From SURF-21 sp964462595 (GTDB taxonomy: Bacteria; Actinomycetota; Geothermincolia; Geothermincolales; RBG-13-55-18), in contig CAYWXM010000053.1 in the NCBI GenBank assembly GCA_964462595.1, positions 1-64,000 on the forward strand: 64,000 nucleotides of DNA, written 5' to 3'. The notes beneath the pieces were generated by a model. The model was given only the letters and a program-made list of their open reading frames with translations, was not told the DNA's origin and searched no databases. This document shows, one piece after another, positions 24,035 to 33,438 of the stretch. The position numbers and the translations under genes are program-made. Position 1 is the first letter of the stretch. Each line of letters opens with the position of its first letter.

Positions 24035-26071
24035 GTGAAGAAAGCAATGATAGTTGCCCGCCTGTTATTCGTACTCGCGCTGCTCCTGTCGGCGGCTTCG
24101 GTGTCGGGGTGTGGCGGCGAAGGCGGGGGCGAGGATATATACGAGCAGGTCCGAAAGGTCGCCCGCACCGAACTGTGGGAAGAGATAAACTCCGGAAAAG
24201 CGAGCTGCTCCAGCGTGGCGGTATTGGACGGCGGGGACGTCGTCTATTCCGAGGGGTTCGGGGTGGCGGACCGCGAGAAAAGCCTTCCCGTCACCGCCAG
24301 TACCATCTTCAACATGGGCTCGATAAGTAAGACCTTCGTCTCAGCCGCGGTGATGCTGCTGGTCGACGAGGGGAAGGTGGAACTCGACGCTCCCGTGTTG
24401 CGGTACCTGCCCGAGTTCAGGATGGAGGACCCGCGTTACAAGGACATCAGCGTGAGGATGCTGCTCAACCACACCTCGGGTACGCCGGGCACGGCTTACG
24501 CCAACAACAACGGATATGAATACTACACCGAGACCAACGAGCAGAACTTGGAATACCTCGCCCATTCCCATCTCAAGGCGGCCCCGGGCGAGACCGCGCC
24601 GTACTGCAACGACGGCTTCAACCTGGCCGAGATGCTCGTCGCCTGTGTCAGCGGCCGGGACTACATTGGCTTCCTGACCGAGGAAGTCCTCGAGCCGCTC
24701 TCTTTGGAAAGGACCGGCATAGGCATCGCCGAGCGGGACGACCCAGATTACGCCGCGCTGTACCAACCGGACACCGGCAGGAAACTACCGGGCGAGATCA
24801 TCTCCTGCCTCGGGGCCGGAGGGCTCTCCTCGACCCCCGAGGACCTGGTGAGGTTCGGGGACAGCTTCTGCGGCGGGACCAAGGTGCTTTCGGACTCCTC
24901 CATCACAGAGATGATCAACGAGCAGCCTTCCGCTTTCGCCATAGCTGCCATGGAGGAAACCGGCGTGAACCCGGAGATGCACTACGGCCTGGGCTTCGAC
25001 CTGGTGGAAGTGGACAGCTACAGGGAAAAAGGGATCAAGGTCATCGGCAAGGGCGGGGATACGGACCAGTACCACTCCATGCTGCTCTCGGTCCCAGACC
25101 ACGGGGTCTCCTTAGCGGTGATGGAGGCGGGCCAGGGTAGCTCCGCCCAGGCCATCGCCTTCGAGATCCTTGACAGCGTGCTCGTGGCCAAGGGGCTCAT
25201 GCAGGAGGAGAAGGCGGAGGCCTCAGCGCCCCCGCAGCCTCAGCCCATCCCCCCCGAATACCAGGCATTCGCCGGAAGCTATTGCGGCAACAAGAACTCG
25301 GTCTGCCTTTCCTTCGACTTCTCCAGCAATATTGCCGAGATCGTGATCGTCAAGGGAGGCGCCGCCAGCGCTCCGCAGCCGATGACTTACCGCGACGGCT
25401 CCTTCTACATGGAGAACGGGACTGAGCTGAAACTGGTCTCTGCGGGCGGCCGACAGTGCATCGTCACCCCGGAGTGGGGAAAAGTCTACTTCACATATCA
25501 ACAGCGTCTGCCGGAAATTGCCGAACCCCTGGCCCTCGGCCACGACATCGACGGCAAGCAATGGCTGAGGCGCAACGTCAAGCCGTTCGAGGAGACGGAG
25601 GAGGCCTCCGGCCATCTGGCGGTATCGAGCCTGCATGCGGAGTTGCCGGGGTTCGTGGATTTCAAAGGGATCAAGCTCATCACTTCGCCCGATTCAGCGG
25701 GGATGGCGGTGGACGCGGTGAACGACCTGACGGAACTGGCCCTCTTCGACAAAGACGGCGTGACCTGGGCCAGGGTCTCGGAGATGATATTCAGCCCGGC
25801 CGATGCCGCCAGTACACTGGGCGAGGGGACCACCACGGTGACCATCGGCGAAGAGGGATACAACGAGTGGCTCGTGGCCGGCAGCGGCCTCGTCCTCGAC
25901 TTCGTGAAGCCGGATAAGGGCAGGGTGATAGTCTTCTCGCCAGACGGTTCGCCAATCTACGACAGCGTTCTCGACTCGGGAGAGGTGTTCGTCCCTCAGG
26001 GCGGGCTGGTCGAGTTCGCCGGATACTCCGGGGACGTGTTCGATCTGACGGCATCGGCTGCGGGCGATTGA
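24035..26071 (+). CDS. Large beta-lactamase-fold lipoprotein (paralogue 2)
   Basis: A 678-residue exported lipoprotein, co-linear with the gene before it over its whole length, so the two arose by tandem duplication. GTG 24035 with AAGGAGAGG upstream; lipobox VSGC. Hydrolase motifs are SISK in NMGSISKTF, YCN in APYCNDGFNLAEML and GKGG. The C-terminal domains repeat those of paralogue 1, with GYNEWLVAGSGLVLDFVKP near the end. It has its own ribosome site and 127 bp separate it from the first copy. Substrate unknown. Confidence 0.86.
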   Translation: MKKAMIVARLLFVLALLLSAASVSGCGGEGGGEDIYEQVRKVARTELWEEINSGKASCSSVAVLDGGDVVYSEGFGVADREKSLPVTASTIFNMGSISKTFVSAAVMLLVDEGKVELDAPVLRYLPEFRMEDPRYKDISVRMLLNHTSGTPGTAYANNNGYEYYTETNEQNLEYLAHSHLKAAPGETAPYCNDGFNLAEMLVACVSGRDYIGFLTEEVLEPLSLERTGIGIAERDDPDYAALYQPDTGRKLPGEIISCLGAGGLSSTPEDLVRFGDSFCGGTKVLSDSSITEMINEQPSAFAIAAMEETGVNPEMHYGLGFDLVEVDSYREKGIKVIGKGGDTDQYHSMLLSVPDHGVSLAVMEAGQGSSAQAIAFEILDSVLVAKGLMQEEKAEASAPPQPQPIPPEYQAFAGSYCGNKNSVCLSFDFSSNIAEIVIVKGGAASAPQPMTYRDGSFYMENGTELKLVSAGGRQCIVTPEWGKVYFTYQQRLPEIAEPLALGHDIDGKQWLRRNVKPFEETEEASGHLAVSSLHAELPGFVDFKGIKLITSPDSAGMAVDAVNDLTELALFDKDGVTWARVSEMIFSPADAASTLGEGTTTVTIGEEGYNEWLVAGSGLVLDFVKPDKGRVIVFSPDGSPIYDSVLDSGEVFVPQGGLVEFAGYSGDVFDLTASAAGD

Positions 26072-26167
26072 GGCCAGAGCTTCAGGGAAAAGCCTCCCGC
26101 TGCAGTGCCCGAGAGCATGTAGACGGTAGATTCTGTATCTGGACCATGCCCGCACGGGATTATTCCC

Positions 26168-26229
26168 TTGACAACCAGGCAATATAATGTTTTTAATATA
26201 CAAATTGTTTGCATATAAATATTTTGTAT
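26168..26229 (+). promoter_or_regulatory. Promoter and possible operator of the MarR gene
   Basis: TTGACA (26168-26173) with TTTAAT (26192-26197) 18 bp later gives a plausible sigma70 promoter. ATACAAA (26198-26204) and TTTGTAT (26223-26229) form a perfect 7-bp inverted repeat across an AT-rich 18-bp spacer just downstream, a fitting site for self-repression by the MarR protein. Confidence 0.5.
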
Positions 26230-26250
26230 CCCAAACGTGAAGGAGAGGGC

Positions 26251-26745
26251 ATGGCGAGCGAAAGCGTGAGCCATGAGAACGGGTTCGAGAAGATAATGAA
26301 CGCGGCCACGAGCATCGCTGAGACATGGAATGAAAAGGCGAATACCTGGCTGCGCGAGAACCACATCACGTTCGTGCAGTTCAGGGCCATCCTCCTTCTG
26401 AACGAGAAGGAAGCCCAGACGCTGAGCCAGTTGAGCGATGGATTGTCCCGCACCCGATGCACCGTTACGGGGCTGGTGGACAGGTTGGAGGGTAAGGGAC
26501 TGGTGAGAAGAAAGCGCAGCCGGAAGGACAGGCGGCTGGTATACGTATCTCTGACCGACAAGGGAAGGGAGCTGGCCGTGGAGCTGAAGGAGAAGGTAGT
26601 GCCGGAGATATCACGGCTGGGAGAAAAGATCATGGGTATGCTTACGGATTCGGAGGCCATGGCCTTGTATGGCGCCCTGAGTAAACTGAGCAACGGCATC
26701 GGCGAGATACAGACCAGCAACGTGGCGGTGGAGAAAGAGATCTGA
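26251..26745 (+). CDS. MarR-family transcriptional regulator
   Basis: A 164-residue winged-helix regulator. The recognition region reads TLSQLSDGLSRTRCTVTGLVDRLEGKGLVRRKRSRKDRRLVYVSLTDKG, with the basic wing RKDRR typical of MarR. ATG 26251 is chosen because AAGGAGAGG precedes it; a frame from TTG 26209 would add 14 residues. MarR proteins are dimeric repressors released by small aromatic ligands. The downstream alpha/beta hydrolase, in the same direction, is a likely target along with the gene itself. Confidence 0.9.
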   Translation: MASESVSHENGFEKIMNAATSIAETWNEKANTWLRENHITFVQFRAILLLNEKEAQTLSQLSDGLSRTRCTVTGLVDRLEGKGLVRRKRSRKDRRLVYVSLTDKGRELAVELKEKVVPEISRLGEKIMGMLTDSEAMALYGALSKLSNGIGEIQTSNVAVEKEI

Positions 26746-26911
26746 AACTATGAAAATAAGGCCGCAAAAAAAAGAGAACCATAGCAAGGAGGGGAGAAAG
26801 AGATACCTTCGGAAACCCCGTTATAACGACTCCGGGAGCCTTGGCAGCAGCCAGGGTTCAACTCAGAGATGCCATCCCGGCGAGAGTGAGGGCGTCGGCG
26901 CGAGGGACGAG

Positions 26912-28030
26912 ATGGCGGTGCCACGGCCGGAGGAAAGGTGCCTGGCGGATATAAGGACACAGCTTCGCGACATCCCTTTCGCCCCGCAGGGCCTTAATAT
27001 CCTCAACCTCGCCGGTGCCAGCAGGCCGGACCTGTCAAAAATAAGCCAGTATGTGCGTGGCTCCAAGGTCGGCGACGCCTATCCATACCCCGACGGATTC
27101 GAAAAGGTCATGTTTTCCAGTCTGGACGGCATCCCCCTGGTGGGGATCCTGGGGCTGCATCGGGATGGCAGGAAAAGGCCGGGGGTGGTCTTCTGCCATG
27201 GATTCCTCGGCTCCAAGAACAAGAGCTATATCATGGAGGCGGCCCTGGAGGCCTTCACGGCCTGGGATTATAACGTTTTCGCGCCGGACCTGCGCAACTT
27301 CGGAGAGAGCCAGAAACTCTCCAATTCACCTAGCACCGGGGGCTGGAAAGAAGGCCAGGATATCCTCGGCGCCTGCCGTTTCCTGGGCGAGATGGAGGAG
27401 GTGACCAGCGTGGCGGCCGTGGGGTACAGCCTGGGCGCCGGATCGGTGATGAACGCCGCCTACCAGTGCAGCCAACATCCATACATCACCGGGGGGGCCA
27501 TGGCCTGGAGCGGCTATGCCTCCATGGAACAGATGATGTCCCACATCAGCAGCCGCCCCCCGCTGGGCGACCCCTTCTTCCCGGTCTACGCCGCTTTCGT
27601 ATGCCTTTCCGAGATACGCCGCCTGGAGATCCGCCGCCAGATGAACAAGGAGGTCGCCGGCGCTTACCTGGGCGACAAGCCCTTCTCCCCGGACTACAGG
27701 CGCTACGTAAGGGAGGTTGCGGCACCCCACTACGGGCTCAGCGAGGAGACGATGTACGTTCTCTCCAGCCCGAAGGAGTTCATATCAAGGGTGAACGTGC
27801 CGCTGATGCTGGTTCATGCCGAGGACGATCCCGTATGTCCCGTGGAGGAGATAGAGGGGTTGTACCGCGCCGCCGAAGGCAACCCCAATGTCGACATATG
27901 GGTGCTTCCGACCGGCTCGCACTGCGCCTTCAAGGGCTTCGACCGCGACTGGTACTGGTCGGTGATGCGCGGGTTCCTGGATTACTGGGCGGACCTGCCA
28001 GAGGGGCGCGCTTCGCGCGAGATTGCATAA
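26912..28030 (+). CDS. Alpha/beta hydrolase
   Basis: A 372-residue hydrolase. VVFCHGFLGSKNK gives the oxyanion region, AAVGYSLGAGSVM the nucleophilic Ser, VHAEDDPVCPVEE the Asp and PTGSHCAFKG the His. It resembles the YheT-like and peptidase S9-like hydrolases. ATG 26912 is preferred (GAGGG just upstream, good domain start); an ATG at 26750 in the same frame would add 54 Lys/Ser-rich residues that look non-native. It probably belongs to the MarR-controlled transcript. Substrate unknown. Confidence 0.8.
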   Translation: MAVPRPEERCLADIRTQLRDIPFAPQGLNILNLAGASRPDLSKISQYVRGSKVGDAYPYPDGFEKVMFSSLDGIPLVGILGLHRDGRKRPGVVFCHGFLGSKNKSYIMEAALEAFTAWDYNVFAPDLRNFGESQKLSNSPSTGGWKEGQDILGACRFLGEMEEVTSVAAVGYSLGAGSVMNAAYQCSQHPYITGGAMAWSGYASMEQMMSHISSRPPLGDPFFPVYAAFVCLSEIRRLEIRRQMNKEVAGAYLGDKPFSPDYRRYVREVAAPHYGLSEETMYVLSSPKEFISRVNVPLMLVHAEDDPVCPVEEIEGLYRAAEGNPNVDIWVLPTGSHCAFKGFDRDWYWSVMRGFLDYWADLPEGRASREIA

Positions 28031-28144
28031 ACCCATCTTGTCACGCGGGCCGACGACATCCGCCAGAGCCGCCAATGCCTGCTGCCATTGCGACCGACAT
28101 CGAAGAGGGCGAGGCCATCCATGGTGGAACGAGCCCGCATTGAC

Positions 28145-29026
28145 TCAAGTGCGGTCAACGAAAGCGGCGATGTGCCGGGCTATCTCCTCACCCTTGTCTT
28201 CCTGCAGGAAGTGACCCGCGCCATTTATGACTATCTCAGGCTGCTCAGCGGCCGTCGGTATGAGTTTGCGGAAGAAAACGTCCCCGCCCGCGGTTATGGG
28301 GTCGCCATCGGAGAACATGACCAGCACCGGCTTGTCCCATTTCGCCAGTATCTCCCTGGCCGCCCTCATCTCCGGGTCGGCGGGATCCTCCGGCTTCACG
28401 GGGATGAGCAGCGGCCACATCCTCGCCCCCACCTTGAAGCTGTCATCGGGGAAGGGCGCATCGTAGGCCGCGACGACCTCGGGCGGCAACTCGCTCACCG
28501 TGGCTGACTGCACTATCCTCCCGATCTCAAAGGTCGGCGACTCAGCCGTGAACTTGCGCCACTGCTTGAGGGCCTCGGGTATGTTTCCTCCGGCGACGGG
28601 GAGTCCTGTGTTCATGATCACCAGGCGCGCGAAACGCTCCGGCATCAGGGTTGCCACCCTCAGCCCTATTAATCCACCCCAGTCCTGGACCACGGCCGTG
28701 ATGCCTTCCAGCCCCAGCTCCTCGATGAAGCGCACGAGGGTGCTCTTGTGCATCTCGTAGGTGTAGCCCTCTCGCTCCGAGTATTTATCCGACTTTCCGA
28801 AGCCGATGAAATCCAGGGCCAGTACCCGGTACCGCTCGGCGAGTATGGGGATCATCTTGCGGTACAGGTAGGACCAGCTGGGCTCGCCGTGCAGGCAGAG
28901 GACAACTTCTCCCTCGCCCTCGTCGAGGTAATGTACGCGCACGCCATCGAGATCCAGGTAATGCGGCGCGAAAGGATAGCCGGGCAGATCCTTGAACCTT
29001 TCCTCTGGAGTACGCAGTACAGCCAT
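28145..29026 (-). CDS. Haloalkane dehalogenase-like alpha/beta hydrolase
   Basis: A 293-residue protein with the layout of haloalkane dehalogenases: HGEPSWSYLYR (about 46-56; the Glu-Pro-Ser-Trp box with oxyanion and halide contacts), VVQDWGGLIGLR with the nucleophilic Asp followed by the halide-binding Trp, and GAGHFLQED with the catalytic His. FSDGDPIT may supply the acid. The Asp nucleophile separates it from ordinary esterases. ATG 29026 has GGGGGT six bases upstream. It is cytosolic and monocistronic; dehalogenation is likely but the substrate is unknown. Confidence 0.85.
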   Translation of the reverse strand: MAVLRTPEERFKDLPGYPFAPHYLDLDGVRVHYLDEGEGEVVLCLHGEPSWSYLYRKMIPILAERYRVLALDFIGFGKSDKYSEREGYTYEMHKSTLVRFIEELGLEGITAVVQDWGGLIGLRVATLMPERFARLVIMNTGLPVAGGNIPEALKQWRKFTAESPTFEIGRIVQSATVSELPPEVVAAYDAPFPDDSFKVGARMWPLLIPVKPEDPADPEMRAAREILAKWDKPVLVMFSDGDPITAGGDVFFRKLIPTAAEQPEIVINGAGHFLQEDKGEEIARHIAAFVDRT

Positions 29027-29391
29027 TTTATTACCCCCAATCCTCGTGAAGACGATGTCCGTTAACTGGTACTGTTTATTCCCATCCATGCGGCAGGGTA
29101 ATCAGGCCGAGGCCAAAACCGCTCGGAAAGGCACGCTCTTTATCAGCCGCTTTAAATCTCAGGCGACCGCGTGCGCAAACCTCCCCCGAAATCCCCAGTA
29201 CGCATCTCCCGATGCCGTTATTCTACCATCAGCCCCGCTCCCTTAGCTTATCGAAGGTGCTATTATTGGTACATCGCGATATGCGGCAGGCAAGTCTCGG
29301 CCGGAACCAGGTCAGCCCTCATGCGCCGTATTCCTGTCGGCGGGTTACAAGGTCAGGGCATCAGCGTTACAAGCGGAAAGGGGTGGGGATC
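29027..29391. other. Divergent intergenic region
   Basis: 365 bp between the dehalogenase-like gene and the first methyltransferase. I see no gene, no cobalamin riboswitch core and no well-spaced promoter; a TATTAT at 29261-29266 has no good -35. Confidence 0.3.
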
Positions 29392-30540
29392 GTGTCGATT
29401 TATCCGCGCGTAGGTGGGAAGCTGCTCCGGCCCACTCCGGGCATGATCAAGATGGGAGCAAGCCTTTTCGCCCTGCATGGCAAGATATGCGAGCTTACTC
29501 CGCTGGAGAGAGTGCTGGCGGCGGTATTTCACAAGGAGCCCGACCGCGTGCCGGTGGTACCCTTCATGATAGGGGCCGCACGCCGCATGACCGGGGCGAG
29601 CTTCAAGGACTTCTCGCTCGATGCCGAGAGCGCGGCGGAGGCCTATATAGCGGCCACCGAGATCATAGGCTGTGACGCTCTCTACAGCGTACTCGACCTC
29701 TCGGTGGAGGCGGCCGATTTCGGGCAGGAGGTTATCTATCCTCAGTACAGTACGCCCTACCCGAATTACCGCAACCCCCTTATCTCCTCGCCGGACGATT
29801 ACGAACGGCTGGAGGTCTTCGACCCGCGCAAATCTCCCCGCATGGGTATGGTCATCGAGTTGGGAAGGATACTGGCCAAAAAGGCGAAGCTGCGTTACCC
29901 GGTGATGGGCTTCACCTTCGGTCCCCTGGGGGTCCTGGTGATGATGCGCGGGGCACAGGACCTCTTCCTCGATTGCCTGAAGTGCCCCGAGAAGGTAAAG
30001 GTGGGCCTGGAGATAGTGACCGAGGTGCTCGTGGATTACGCGCGGGCGCAGTGCGACGTGGGGGTGGACGCGATCATGATCGACACCCTCCTGGGGTCGC
30101 AATCGGGCGTCTCGCGCGAGCTATGGGAGGAGATGGAAGGGCCCTACTCCAGGCGCATCGCCGACGAGGTGAGGCGCAACGGGGCCATGATGGCCCTGCA
30201 CAACTGCGGCAACGGGCCGTATTTCGACCTGCAGATAAAGTACATGGAGCCGGTTATCCTGTCCTTCGCCAAGCTTCCCGACGATTGTTCCACCCCGCAG
30301 GAGATGAAGGAAAAGTACGGGCACCAGACGGCCCTGGTCGGCTATATCGGGACGGACGACATCATGCTCAGATCCCCCGCGGAGATAATCGAGATAGCCA
30401 GGGAGCAGATAAGGGTGCTGGCACCGGGCGGGGGGTTCGTCCTGGCCCCGGGGTGCGAATACCCTCCCAACCTTGATCTCGCTAACGCGGCGGCCATCTT
30501 CTATGCGGCGGAAAAATACGGCAAGTATCCTATAAATTGA
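29392..30540 (+). CDS. UroD-fold corrinoid methyltransferase with zinc motif (MtaA/MtbA-like)
   Basis: A 382-residue methyltransferase of the uroporphyrinogen decarboxylase superfamily. The C-terminal half has LHNCGNGPYF and APGCEYPPN, the HxC...C zinc site that in MtaA/MtbA/CmuA-type enzymes activates the thiol or the methyl acceptor. In such systems it moves a methyl group to or from the corrinoid protein encoded next. GTG 29392 follows a purine-rich GGGGTGGGG; ATG 29443 is a possible later start. Twelve bases separate it from the corrinoid gene. The methyl substrate is not known. Confidence 0.85.
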   Translation: MSIYPRVGGKLLRPTPGMIKMGASLFALHGKICELTPLERVLAAVFHKEPDRVPVVPFMIGAARRMTGASFKDFSLDAESAAEAYIAATEIIGCDALYSVLDLSVEAADFGQEVIYPQYSTPYPNYRNPLISSPDDYERLEVFDPRKSPRMGMVIELGRILAKKAKLRYPVMGFTFGPLGVLVMMRGAQDLFLDCLKCPEKVKVGLEIVTEVLVDYARAQCDVGVDAIMIDTLLGSQSGVSRELWEEMEGPYSRRIADEVRRNGAMMALHNCGNGPYFDLQIKYMEPVILSFAKLPDDCSTPQEMKEKYGHQTALVGYIGTDDIMLRSPAEIIEIAREQIRVLAPGGGFVLAPGCEYPPNLDLANAAAIFYAAEKYGKYPIN

Positions 30541-30552
30541 GGGGGAGGAGCG

Positions 30553-31194
30553 ATGGTGGCAGAAAACAGCATCCTGGGAGCGATCGCCGACGCGGTGAGG
30601 GAGGGCAAGACTGAGGAGGCGGTGGAATTATGCCGCCAGGCGTTGAGCGAGGAGATGCCGCCACGGCAGGTAATCGATGAGGGCCTTTCCGCGGGCATGC
30701 ACGTGGTGGGTGACCTCTACGAGAGGCACATTTTCTTCCTGCCGGAGTTGCTGATGGCGGCGGAGGCCATGCATGCCGGCATAGATGTGCTTATCCCCGC
30801 GCTGAAATCCGCGGACGATGTGGCGGAAAAAGAGACCGTCGTGATGGGCGTAGTCGAGGGAGACGTGCACGAGATCGGCAAGAACCTGGTCGGCGTGATG
30901 CTGGAAACCGCGGGATACAGGGTCGTGGACCTGGGTTACGACGTCTCTCCGCAGCGCTTTACCGGGGAGGTGAAGGAGCGGGGAGCGCAGATACTCGCAC
31001 TTTCAACCATGATGACCACCACCCTGCCCAACATGCGGAGAACGGTGGAGATGGCGCTGACCCTGAACCCGCTGCCCCTGGTGATAGTGGGAGGGGCGCC
31101 TCTTTCCCCCGCCCTGGCCGAGGACATGGGCGCGCACGGCTACGAGGACAACGCCGCCAAGACGCCCGGCCTGGTGCAGCGGCTCCTGGGTTAG
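30553..31194 (+). CDS. Corrinoid (B12-binding) methyltransferase protein 1
   Basis: A 213-residue corrinoid protein: a helical cap (about 1-90) and a Rossmann-like B12-binding domain. The cobalt-ligand motif is DVHEIGKNLVG (Asp-x-His-x-x-Gly, about 102-112), with STMMTTT and VIVGGAPLS as the other two B12 contacts. It carries the methyl group between methyltransferases of the cluster. Family length is normal (MtaC/MttC-like). GGGGGAGGAG precedes the ATG. Operon position after the zinc methyltransferase makes the two a likely functional pair. Confidence 0.92.
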   Translation: MVAENSILGAIADAVREGKTEEAVELCRQALSEEMPPRQVIDEGLSAGMHVVGDLYERHIFFLPELLMAAEAMHAGIDVLIPALKSADDVAEKETVVMGVVEGDVHEIGKNLVGVMLETAGYRVVDLGYDVSPQRFTGEVKERGAQILALSTMMTTTLPNMRRTVEMALTLNPLPLVIVGGAPLSPALAEDMGAHGYEDNAAKTPGLVQRLLG

Positions 31195-31272
31195 ACGCCG
31201 GCTTCGCGTTTCCCGCCGGGAAACGCATATTCGTAAAACGGGTGTTTTGCATGGAAACGGGGGAGGATGCAC

Positions 31273-32682
31273 ATGGAGGTCGAGACGACGGGCTTGGAAG
31301 GGTACTTCGACGTGGATGCCTGCACCCTATGCGGGGAATGCTTCCATGCCTGCCCGGAGATGAGGCTGCCCCTTGCCGAGGCGATAGAGGAGATAGAGCT
31401 GGCGATAAAAGGAAAGCCGAGATACGTCCTGGACAGGTGCACGTCGTGCAGGATCTGCAACACCGTCTGCCCCAACGATTGCAACCCGTGGGGGCTGGTG
31501 ACGGCCCTGCGCAACCAGGTTTACGAGAGGGAAGGCGTCAGCAGCATGTTAGGGCTGCTGGCCCCGCATTTCCCGCCCAACATCTTCAGCGCCCTGACAG
31601 CGAGGCTATCGCAACGGGAACTGGAGCTTGTCAAAGACTGGGAGAAGCTCAAGGAGGGCGAGGAGATTTTCCTGCCCGGGATCCTGAACCTCCTGTACCC
31701 CTACATATATGATTCCGGACTCATCGCGGGTCTGCCCGTGCTGTGCGGCGCGAAATACGATGCCGGAGTAGTGTATTACGTCCCGGGATATATCGACCCC
31801 GCGCGGGAGGTTTACGCCAATACGGTAAGGATATTGAACTCCACCGGCGCGAAAAGGGTTATCGCGGAAACCGAAACCTATGACATGCTGATGCACAACG
31901 TGTCAAAGGAAAAGCAGGACTTCGAGACGGTCCATATCCTGCAATGGCTGCTGGAAAAGGTGGGATCGGGAAGCATAAACGTCGATACGCCGGTGAAAAA
32001 GAAGCTGACCGTTCACGACAATTGCATGTCCAGGGACTTCCCGTACATGATGGACGCGGCGAGAAGCCTGCTCGCCTCACTGGGTTGCGAGCTCGTGGAG
32101 ATGGAAAACAGCCGCGACAGGGGGGTCTGCTGCGGACTGGGGGGAGGGTCGAGGTCGTTCAACCCCGTGGACATGATCGCCCAGGCGGCGGCCCGTTTGA
32201 AGGAGGCGGAACGCTCCGGTGCGGAGGGGCTGGCCGTTTACTGCCCCGGTTGCCTGTGGATGCTGTCCATGGCCAGGGTCCTGTGCGGCTCCAAGCTGGA
32301 CATATATCACGTTTTCGAACTGCTGAGGATGGCTGGCGGTGAGGGCGACCTGCAGGGCATGAACGTTGATCGGAGCTGGCAGCTGCTGGGGATAATGGGG
32401 GACGGCATCGCGAGCGATCTCCTGTCCTCCAGCGGCAGGAGGGTCTTCTATAAAGACGTGCCTTGCGAAAGGGTTTCGGATTACAGCGAGGATCCGCGAT
32501 CGTTCAGGATCACCCTGGTATCGAAGCTTCTATCCAAAGCATCGGTGAGAAAGGCCGTTTCGGCGCTGGGCCCCACGGTGACGAGATGGTTCCTTGCCTC
32601 GTATCTTGGCGTTAAGAGACGCCTGTTTGCCGTCAGGTCGAGGTACGGCGAAAGGCTCCGCGGGGCCCCGAGCCAGAGTTAA
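31273..32682 (+). CDS. HdrD-like Fe-S protein with CCG domain
   Basis: A 469-residue cytosolic protein. Two N-terminal [4Fe-4S] sites, CTLCGECFHACP and CTSCRICNTVCPNDC, are followed by a heterodisulfide-reductase-type region: a degenerate first CCG half (PVLCGAKYDAGVVYYVPGY) and a full second half (HDNCMSRD..., GVCCGLGGG, YCPGCLWM). There is no flavin or haem motif, so it relays electrons. ATG 31273 is taken because GGGGAGG ends six bases before it; the ATG at 31267 touches that site. Lying between a corrinoid protein and a MetH-activation-like protein, it may supply low-potential electrons for corrinoid reduction (inference). Confidence 0.85.
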   Translation: MEVETTGLEGYFDVDACTLCGECFHACPEMRLPLAEAIEEIELAIKGKPRYVLDRCTSCRICNTVCPNDCNPWGLVTALRNQVYEREGVSSMLGLLAPHFPPNIFSALTARLSQRELELVKDWEKLKEGEEIFLPGILNLLYPYIYDSGLIAGLPVLCGAKYDAGVVYYVPGYIDPAREVYANTVRILNSTGAKRVIAETETYDMLMHNVSKEKQDFETVHILQWLLEKVGSGSINVDTPVKKKLTVHDNCMSRDFPYMMDAARSLLASLGCELVEMENSRDRGVCCGLGGGSRSFNPVDMIAQAAARLKEAERSGAEGLAVYCPGCLWMLSMARVLCGSKLDIYHVFELLRMAGGEGDLQGMNVDRSWQLLGIMGDGIASDLLSSSGRRVFYKDVPCERVSDYSEDPRSFRITLVSKLLSKASVRKAVSALGPTVTRWFLASYLGVKRRLFAVRSRYGERLRGAPSQS

Positions 32683-32730
32683 ACCCCGGATATAAGAGAT
32701 GCAAGAGAGGTCGCGAAAGGGTTTATTTAT

Positions 32731-33438
32731 ATGCCGGTTCTGCGGGATGTAGCTGTCGACATAGGGATGGACGAGATACTGCGCCGCGAGGGCGCGGGCG
32801 GCCGCGGGGAGATCAAGCCGAGGATTATGGAGGTCCTGCGCGAGGTCCTCGGGGAAGTAGATTCCTCCTCGCCCATAGAACCGCTCGTTGCATACGAGCA
32901 ATACGGCATCGATGCCATGTCCGCCACTGGCGTTCTCCTGCAGGGGGACGGAGAGATCGCCGGCAGCCTGTTGCCCACCCTTTTCCCGGATGCCGACGGC
33001 CTGGTGGTGATGGTCTGCACCATCGGTCCCGCGCTGGAAAGCCGGTCGAGGGAATACTTCAAGCGGGGAGAGCAGATGCGCGGTTTCCTGCTCGACGGCA
33101 TCGGCAGCGCCGCCGTGGACGTGCTGGGCAGGGAGGCGTGCCGCAGGATAATGGATTTGATGTCGGCCCGTGGAATGACGGCCAGCAGCCCGGTCAACCC
33201 CGGGATGCCCGGGTTGCCCCTATCCGAACAGGCCCGTTTTCTCGAGCTCGCCCGGGCGCAAAGGATAGGAGTCAGCCTTACGTCGGGGGGGATGCTGGTC
33301 CCGCTGAAATCGCTGTCCATGGTCATAGGAATCGGCGCGAACATGCCGCAGTGGACGCCTGAACATGTATGCGCGAGATGCTTCCTGAGAGAGAACTGCC
33401 CCCACAGGCTGCCCACGGTCCCAGGCTCCGGCGATTGA
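32731..33438 (+). CDS. Stand-alone MetH activation-domain-like protein
   Basis: A 235-residue protein resembling the S-adenosylmethionine-binding reactivation domain of cobalamin-dependent methionine synthase. The signature region NPGMPGLPLSEQARFLELAR, then IGVSLTSGGMLVPLKSLSMVIGIG, corresponds to the family's SxGYPxxPD...IGV.LTE...MxPxxSVSG pattern. A C-terminal CARCFLRENCPHR adds a cysteine motif not found in MetH. Such proteins outside MetH occur beside corrinoid methyltransferases. A role in reductive reactivation of the corrinoid proteins is likely but not proven. The ribosome site is weak; 48 bp follow the Fe-S gene. Confidence 0.78.
   Translation: MPVLRDVAVDIGMDEILRREGAGGRGEIKPRIMEVLREVLGEVDSSSPIEPLVAYEQYGIDAMSATGVLLQGDGEIAGSLLPTLFPDADGLVVMVCTIGPALESRSREYFKRGEQMRGFLLDGIGSAAVDVLGREACRRIMDLMSARGMTASSPVNPGMPGLPLSEQARFLELARAQRIGVSLTSGGMLVPLKSLSMVIGIGANMPQWTPEHVCARCFLRENCPHRLPTVPGSGD

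Noticed and set aside
20405..26071. Antibiotic-resistance beta-lactamases
   Set aside because: The fold is shared with many esterases and peptidases; the motifs (SITK/SVSK, YSN/YCN) do not show resistance.
26168..26188. TTGACA with TATAAT as one promoter before MarR
   Set aside because: Only 9 bp separate the boxes; the later TTTAAT has proper spacing.
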